DNA of 10,465 nucleotides from NCBI GenBank assembly GCA_900766795.1, contig CAAFWX010000083.1, positions 1 to 10,465 on the forward strand. Direction: 5' to 3'. The translations under genes were made by a program, and so were the position numbers. Below the pieces are notes generated by a model. That model saw nothing but the letters and a program-made list of their open reading frames with translations, ran no database searches and had not been told where the DNA came from. This DNA is from Oscillospiraceae bacterium (GTDB lineage: Bacteria; Bacillota_A; Clostridia; Oscillospirales; Ruminococcaceae). This document shows positions 6,757 through 10,465 of this stretch, piece after piece; the first letter of the stretch is position 1, and each line of letters starts with the position of its first letter.

Positions 6757-7104
6757 ATGCCCAGACGACCGCAGCGACCGTGTTCTTACCCCAGCTGTCC
6801 GAATAGATGTGACGGACAGTACTGCGAGGTACACGCAAGCCTTATGAACCGCCGCTATAACAAGTTCGTCCGTTCCGCCGACAGTAACAAGAAGTACGGC
6901 AGAGCGTGGCGGGAGATAAGAAAGCGGTATGCTGCGGCTCACCCGCTGTGCGAGATGTGTCTGAAAGAGGGTCGGCTTACCCCCGTTGAGGAAGTCCACC
7001 ACATCATTCCCGTATCGCGTGGTGGCACAAACGAGTTAAGCAATCTGATGTCGCTGTGTCAGTCGTGCCACACGAAATTACATCATGACCTCGGGGACCG
7101 GTAG
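6757..7104 (+). CDS. HNH endonuclease (packaging-associated)
   Basis: This 115-residue HNH nuclease probably helps the terminase cut phage DNA at cos. The core is typical: CEMC (C65, C68), then VHHIIPVSRGG with H81 and H82, then NLMSLCQSCHTKLHH with N96, C101, C104 and H105. The four Cys should hold a structural zinc and H82 should be catalytic. An extra Cys-rich knuckle lies at the N-terminus (C9, C14, C18, C23, H26). The ATG at 6757 is nine bases after AAGGAG (6742-6747); the ATG at 6748 touches that site and the frame further upstream lies in the promoter. In HK97 and staphylococcal cos phages, a small HNH protein next to the terminase is needed for cos cleavage, which fits its place directly before the small terminase gene. 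A free-standing homing nuclease is less likely. Confidence 0.93.
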   Translation: MPRRPQRPCSYPSCPNRCDGQYCEVHASLMNRRYNKFVRSADSNKKYGRAWREIRKRYAAAHPLCEMCLKEGRLTPVEEVHHIIPVSRGGTNELSNLMSLCQSCHTKLHHDLGDR

Positions 7105-7203
7105 GGGCGGTCAAAATCTCTGTGACCTCTACCTCGGACAGCGGCCCGGGGCTTCGTGCGTAAAAATCGGGGTTCAAACGGGGTATTAAACCAAATCATT
7201 TTT
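7105..7203. other. Candidate cos region between HNH and small terminase genes
   Basis: This noncoding stretch separates two packaging genes that are otherwise closely spaced. It has GGTCA (7109-7113) pairing with TGACC (7123-7127) around a 9-base loop, another TGACC just upstream (7086-7090), a GC-rich block with CCCGGG at 7145-7150, and GGGG tracts around 7169-7183. Short inverted repeats and a GC-rich nicking segment beside HNH and terminase genes are what cos sites of HNH-dependent phages look like. The exact cut position and overhang cannot be read from sequence, and the site could instead lie partly within the HNH 3' end. Confidence 0.4.
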
Positions 7204-7228
7204 AAGGACGGCTCAAACCGCCCTTTTT
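7204..7228 (+). terminator. Weak hairpin with T-run before the small terminase gene
   Basis: AAGGACGG (7204-7211) pairs with CCGCCCTT (7218-7225) with one mismatch (A7208/C7221) around a CTCAAA loop. A run of five T follows at 7224-7228. It resembles a weak intrinsic terminator or mRNA processing site. As the same operon must continue into the terminase, complete termination is unlikely. Confidence 0.35.
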
Positions 7229-7251
7229 CTTGTCTGACGGAGGTGACAAGC

Positions 7252-7827
7252 GTGGCAAAAGACGGCACAAACAGAGGTGGCAGACGGGTTCGTGCCGGAG
7301 ATAAACCCGCTCCTGCCGCAGAGAAAAAGCAAAAAGGTCTGCCGGTAAAAATCATGAACAATGATGTACCAACGCTCGATACTGCCGAGCTTGAAGCGGT
7401 TGACTTGCCCGAGGGCGCGGTTCTACAAGGTGTAGATATGCCGAAGCCCGGCGAGTACCTTTCGGCAAGGCAGAAGAACGGAGTTCCGCTGGGCGCTGAT
7501 GAAATCTACAAAGAAACTTGGCTGTGGTTGAAACAGCGTAATTGTGAGAACCTTGTCAATAAACGGCTTATTGAAGCCTACGCGCAGGCTTTCGCTCGAT
7601 ACATTCAGTGCGAGGAAGCAATCAGCAATTACGGCTTGCTCGGAAAGCACCCCACAACGGGCGGTGTTATCGCATCACCGTTCGTGCAGATGTCGCAGCA
7701 GTTTCAGAAGAGCGCAAACCTTATTTGGTATGAGATCTATGACATCGTAAAAGAGAACTGCACTGAGCCTGTCGGTGATGATTTGAACGACACAATGGAG
7801 AAACTGCTCCGTTCAAGGAAAGGATAA
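7252..7827 (+). CDS. Phage terminase small subunit (P27 family)
   Basis: This 191-residue protein should recognise the packaging site and bring phage DNA to the large terminase subunit. I choose GTG at 7252 because GGAGGTGA (7239-7246) sits five bases upstream; the frame is open back to a GTG at 7156, but that has no ribosome binding site and runs through the hairpin and candidate cos. The N-terminal ~30 residues are basic and low in order (Lys/Arg/Ala/Pro-rich), fitting DNA contact. The middle and C-terminal parts match P27-type subunits: a helical region with YKETWLWLKQRN (about 86-97), a helical block around 98-120, then a GKHPTTGG segment (about 128-135), SPFVQMSQQ and a C-terminal helix region. 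The family call rests on this pattern and position. The large subunit is not in the window, perhaps displaced by the methyltransferase genes. Confidence 0.88.
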   Translation: MAKDGTNRGGRRVRAGDKPAPAAEKKQKGLPVKIMNNDVPTLDTAELEAVDLPEGAVLQGVDMPKPGEYLSARQKNGVPLGADEIYKETWLWLKQRNCENLVNKRLIEAYAQAFARYIQCEEAISNYGLLGKHPTTGGVIASPFVQMSQQFQKSANLIWYEIYDIVKENCTEPVGDDLNDTMEKLLRSRKG

Positions 7828-7831
7828 CGTT

Positions 7832-7993
7832 ATGTCCAAAGATACAATAGATTTTTTCAAAGAACTCAAAAGCAACCGTCCGAACCTTACTGCTCAGCAG
7901 TACAAGACAATAAAGGGTCAGGCGGTCAAGGGGAATATTATGGACGCCCGTAAAGGACTGCATAAGGTTCTGAAAAGGAGGAGCGGCAGATGA
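7832..7993 (+). CDS. 53-residue conserved-looking small phage protein
   Basis: This short gene lies between the terminase small subunit and the ParB-methyltransferase. ATG at 7832 has AAAGGA (7819-7824) seven bases upstream, and the stop overlaps the next start as ATGA (7990-7993). The protein is basic and helical: SKDTIDFFKELKSN, then LTAQQYKTIKGQAV, and a C-terminal stretch rich in Lys and Arg (KVLKRRSGR). The good ribosome binding site, tight fit and overlap argue it is real; without it there would be a 162-base gap between coupled genes. No function is known to me. The basic tail suggests DNA or RNA contact, but that is speculation. Confidence 0.78.
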   Translation: MSKDTIDFFKELKSNRPNLTAQQYKTIKGQAVKGNIMDARKGLHKVLKRRSGR

Positions 7994-9231
7994 ATACAAC
8001 GAGCGAAATGCAGCTTGTCCCGATAGACAAGCTGATACCATACGTCAACAATGCCCGAACACACTCGCCGGAGCAGTTGAACAAGCTGCGTTCCTCGCTT
8101 CGTGAGTTCGGGTTTATCAATCCTGTCATTATTGACAGGGACTTCAACGTTATTGCGGGTCACGGCAGAATTCTTGCCGCAAAAGCCGAGGGCATTTCAG
8201 ATGTACCTTGTGTGTTTGTTGACTATCTCACTCCCGCGCAGAAGAAAGCGTACATAATTGCGGATAACCGCATGGCTCTCGATGCCGGCTGGGACGAGGA
8301 AATGCTGAAAGTCGAGATTGAAGCGCTGCAAGCGGAGGATTTCGACCTCGGGCTGACAGGCTTTGATGAAAAGGAACTTGCGGGCTTTTTTGATACAGAT
8401 GATGATGCAAAGGAAGATGATTTCGATGTTAATGCGGAATTGGAAAAACCTTGCATTACGAAAGCGGGCGACCTTTGGTTGCTTGGAAATCACCGCCTTG
8501 TTTGCGGCGACAGCACTAAGCCTGAAACTTACGAACTTCTTATGGACGGTAAAAAGGCTAATCTCACTGTAACCGACCCGCCGTACAATGTCAACTACGA
8601 GGGTTCGGCGGGTAAAATCAAGAACGATAATCTTGAGAACGAAAAGTTCTATCAGTTCTTGCTGGACGCTTTCACTTGTATGGAAAAAGCTATGGCGAAC
8701 GACGCAAGCATCTATGTTTTCCACGCAGATACAGAGGGATTGAATTTCAGAAAGGCGTTTGCTGACGCAGGTTTCTATCTCTCGGGCACTTGCATTTGGA
8801 AGAAGCAGTCGCTTGTTCTCGGGCGGTCACCGTATCAGTGGCAGCACGAACCTTGCCTTTTCGGTTGGAAGAAAAACGGAAAACATCAATGGTACTCCGA
8901 CCGCAAGCAGACCACGATTTGGGAGTTCGACAAGCCGAAAAAAAACGGCGACCACCCCACAATGAAGCCGATACCGCTTATTGCTTACCCCATCAAGAAT
9001 TCAAGCATGAGCAACTGCATTGTTCTCGACCCGTTCGGCGGTTCGGGCAGTACGCTTATTGCTTGTGAGCAGACAAACCGCATATGCCACACAATCGAGC
9101 TTGACGAGAAATTCTGCGATGTTATCGTGAAGCGGTATATTGAGCAGGTCGGCTCGGCAGAGGGAGTGTTTGTGGTGCGTGACGGTAAGATGATTGCTTT
9201 TTCTGAATTGGAGGTCGCCGATGAAGAATGA
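7990..9231 (+). CDS. ParB-domain/DNA N-methyltransferase fusion
   Basis: This 413-residue protein joins a ParB-like N-terminal domain (about 6-110) to an N6-adenine or N4-cytosine DNA methyltransferase. The ParB part shows the pattern leading to GHGRILAAK (57-65). The methyltransferase part has motif IV DPPYN (196-200) ahead of motif I DPFGGSGST (347-355), the order of the beta class, with HPTMKP (322-327) before the SAM-binding strand. DPPY supports amino methylation; the target site cannot be read. The ATG at 7990 has AAGGAGG at 7975-7981. It overlaps the small upstream gene by ATGA and the next methyltransferase gene by 11 bases. No restriction enzyme is seen, so it is probably an orphan enzyme protecting phage DNA from host restriction. 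The ParB part may guide DNA binding rather than partition. Confidence 0.93.
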   Translation: MNTTSEMQLVPIDKLIPYVNNARTHSPEQLNKLRSSLREFGFINPVIIDRDFNVIAGHGRILAAKAEGISDVPCVFVDYLTPAQKKAYIIADNRMALDAGWDEEMLKVEIEALQAEDFDLGLTGFDEKELAGFFDTDDDAKEDDFDVNAELEKPCITKAGDLWLLGNHRLVCGDSTKPETYELLMDGKKANLTVTDPPYNVNYEGSAGKIKNDNLENEKFYQFLLDAFTCMEKAMANDASIYVFHADTEGLNFRKAFADAGFYLSGTCIWKKQSLVLGRSPYQWQHEPCLFGWKKNGKHQWYSDRKQTTIWEFDKPKKNGDHPTMKPIPLIAYPIKNSSMSNCIVLDPFGGSGSTLIACEQTNRICHTIELDEKFCDVIVKRYIEQVGSAEGVFVVRDGKMIAFSELEVADEE

Positions 9232-10465
9232 ACTCACGCTCGGCAGCCTGTTTGACGGCAGCGGAGGTTTTCCGCTCGGAGGACTGCTTGCGGGCATTAC
9301 TACGCTGTGGGCATCGGAGATAGAACCTTTCGCTGTGCGCGTCACCACAAAGCGCCTGCCGCAGATGAACCATTACGGTGATGTGTCCGCGTTGAACGGC
9401 GCGGAACTCCCGCCCGTGGATATAATCACGTTCGGCAGCCCTTGCCAAGACATGAGCATTGCCGGGAAAAGAAGTGGCTTGGACGGTTCTCGTTCAAGTC
9501 TTTTTTATGAAGCCGTTCGGATAATAAAAGAAATGAGGTGTGCGACTGATGGTAAATACCCCCGATTCTGCGTGTGGGAAAACGTCCCCGGAGCGTTCTC
9601 GTCCAACAAGGGAGAGGACTTCCGCTGCGTCCTCGAAAGCCTGTGTCGGGTCAAGGACGAAAACGTTTCTGTTCCTCGATGTGAGAAATGGGCAAATGAC
9701 GGAGAGATACTGGCAGACGGTTTCTCCCTCGCATGGAGAGTCCTCGACGCGCAATACTGGGGAGTCCCCCAGAGAAGAAAACGCATCTACCTTGTCGCAG
9801 ATTTTGATGGCGAATGTGCCGGAAAAGTATTATTTGAGTCAGAAAGCGTGTCAGGGTATTCTGCGGAGAGCTTCCGCGCGTGGCAAAGAGCTGCCGCCGC
9901 TGCTGAAAGCGGCTCTGGAGCGACAGGCGCAGTCTGTCTGAACGACCAGGGCGGCAACAGAATGGATATAACGGAGGAAGTAACTTGCACTCTCCGAGCC
10001 GAAGCACACCACCCGCCTTGCGTGATGGATTCAGCGGCGGGACCGTCCTGCGCGGGATTCTGTACGGAACACTCTGCGAAAGCCCGTGGCATAGGCTATG
10101 AGGACGAAACCTCGCCTACCCTCCGTGCCGGTACAGTCCCCGCGACTGTTTATGAGAATCACTCACAGGATACACGATACACGGGACCGCTTGAAACCGC
10201 TCCGACCGTAAGTTCAACCTACGGTATGGGCGGCAACAATCAGCCGTTCGTGGTTGAAGATACGCGCTGTTTTGATGTGCGTTTTACTTCCGAGGGAACG
10301 CGAAACGCAAGACAGAACTGCTACGAAACAGACACCTCTCGGACGATAGACACGGGCGGCAATTCTCCTGATTCAAATCAAGGTGGTGTGGCTGTAGTAG
10401 CGGTGCAAGGTTCAGTGATAGGCAGAGCCGACAAGAACGGTCCGCAAGGCAGCGGCATTAACGAG
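9221..10465 (+). CDS. DNA C5-cytosine methyltransferase (3' end outside window)
   Basis: This frame is open from the ATG at 9221 to the last base (415 codons, no stop), so it continues beyond the window. The ATG has GGAGG at 9210-9214. It methylates cytosine at C5 using SAM: motif I LFDGSGGFPLGG (10-21), motif IV GSPCQDMS (72-79, catalytic Cys75), motif VI WENVPGAFSS (119-128, Glu120), and motif VIII QYWGVPQRRKRIYLV (178-192). From about residue 200 the long variable part has a repeated pattern, an acidic residue then T-[SA]-x-T-[LVI] or a close form, at about 253, 296, 325 and 371, usually followed by Pro and a hydrophobic strand. This is likely a target-recognition region, and the final conserved motifs (IX, X) should follow off-window. 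It overlaps the previous methyltransferase by 11 bases. Confidence 0.92.
   Translation, partial: MKNELTLGSLFDGSGGFPLGGLLAGITTLWASEIEPFAVRVTTKRLPQMNHYGDVSALNGAELPPVDIITFGSPCQDMSIAGKRSGLDGSRSSLFYEAVRIIKEMRCATDGKYPRFCVWENVPGAFSSNKGEDFRCVLESLCRVKDENVSVPRCEKWANDGEILADGFSLAWRVLDAQYWGVPQRRKRIYLVADFDGECAGKVLFESESVSGYSAESFRAWQRAAAAAESGSGATGAVCLNDQGGNRMDITEEVTCTLRAEAHHPPCVMDSAAGPSCAGFCTEHSAKARGIGYEDETSPTLRAGTVPATVYENHSQDTRYTGPLETAPTVSSTYGMGGNNQPFVVEDTRCFDVRFTSEGTRNARQNCYETDTSRTIDTGGNSPDSNQGGVAVVAVQGSVIGRADKNGPQGSGINE

Noticed and set aside
6609..6806. 65-codon plus-strand frame across the late promoter
   Set aside because: It has no ribosome binding site, covers promoter and leader hairpin, and overlaps the HNH start in another frame.
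7156..7251. GTG start at 7156 for the small terminase
   Set aside because: It has no ribosome binding site and passes through the hairpin; GTG 7252 has GGAGGTGA just upstream.
7990..9231. ParB-like domain as evidence for a plasmid partition system
   Set aside because: There is no ParA neighbour, and the domain is fused to a methyltransferase, a known phage arrangement, so partition is unlikely.
9540..9941. 133-codon plus-strand frame inside the C5 methyltransferase gene
   Set aside because: The overlapping frame from 9221 carries methyltransferase motifs VI and VIII across the same bases, so this is a shadow.
1..10465. tRNA genes, CRISPR arrays, IS elements, integrase or attachment sites
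   Set aside because: I saw no cloverleaf-like GC stems with TTCGA-type arms, no regularly spaced repeats, and no transposase or recombinase motifs.

Overview
This window looks like part of the genome of a tailed phage or prophage from a Clostridia-type Firmicute, probably a gut species. The evidence is mixed-GC sequence, strong GGAGG-type ribosome binding sites before nearly every gene, all genes on the plus strand with short overlaps, and a gene order common in such phages: family A DNA polymerase, VapE-like primase-helicase, VRR-NUC nuclease, SNF2-like helicase, sigma-region-4-like activator, HNH nuclease, small terminase, methyltransferases. No integrase, attachment site, tRNA, IS element or CRISPR array is visible, so prophage versus free phage cannot be decided.

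Replication half (1-6208): the window opens inside a family A DNA polymerase gene (1-825). A long hairpin plus T-run (832-894) separates it from a small four-cysteine protein (906-1334). A 794-residue primase-helicase follows (1303-3687). The only sizeable gap (3688-3851) holds a long inverted repeat around an AT-rich core and is a candidate replication origin. Next come a Cys-rich protein of unknown role, a VRR-NUC nuclease, an SNF2-like helicase and a 72-residue protein, joined by ATGA or longer overlaps.

Switch (6205-6760): a DUF1492/ArpU-like protein with a sigma-region-4-like helix-turn-helix ends just before two GTTCACC repeats spaced 10 bp apart. These abut a near-consensus promoter (TTGACA, 17 bp, TATGAT, with extended -10). 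About 20 bases after the predicted transcription start lies a 13-bp hairpin with a short T-run. I read this as the control point for the packaging genes downstream.

Packaging and modification half (6757-10465): an HNH nuclease, a noncoding stretch that is a candidate cos region (7105-7203) plus a leader hairpin, the small terminase subunit, a 53-residue small protein, a ParB-domain/N-methyltransferase fusion, and a C5-cytosine methyltransferase that runs off the right edge with at least 415 codons. The large terminase subunit would be expected further right but is not in the window.

The most promising unexplained structures are all noncoding: the post-polymerase hairpin, the inverted-repeat region after the primase-helicase, the activator-repeat/promoter/attenuator cluster, and the candidate cos. 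The primase-helicase gene also avoids the CGG codon that its neighbours favour, which points to modular exchange.
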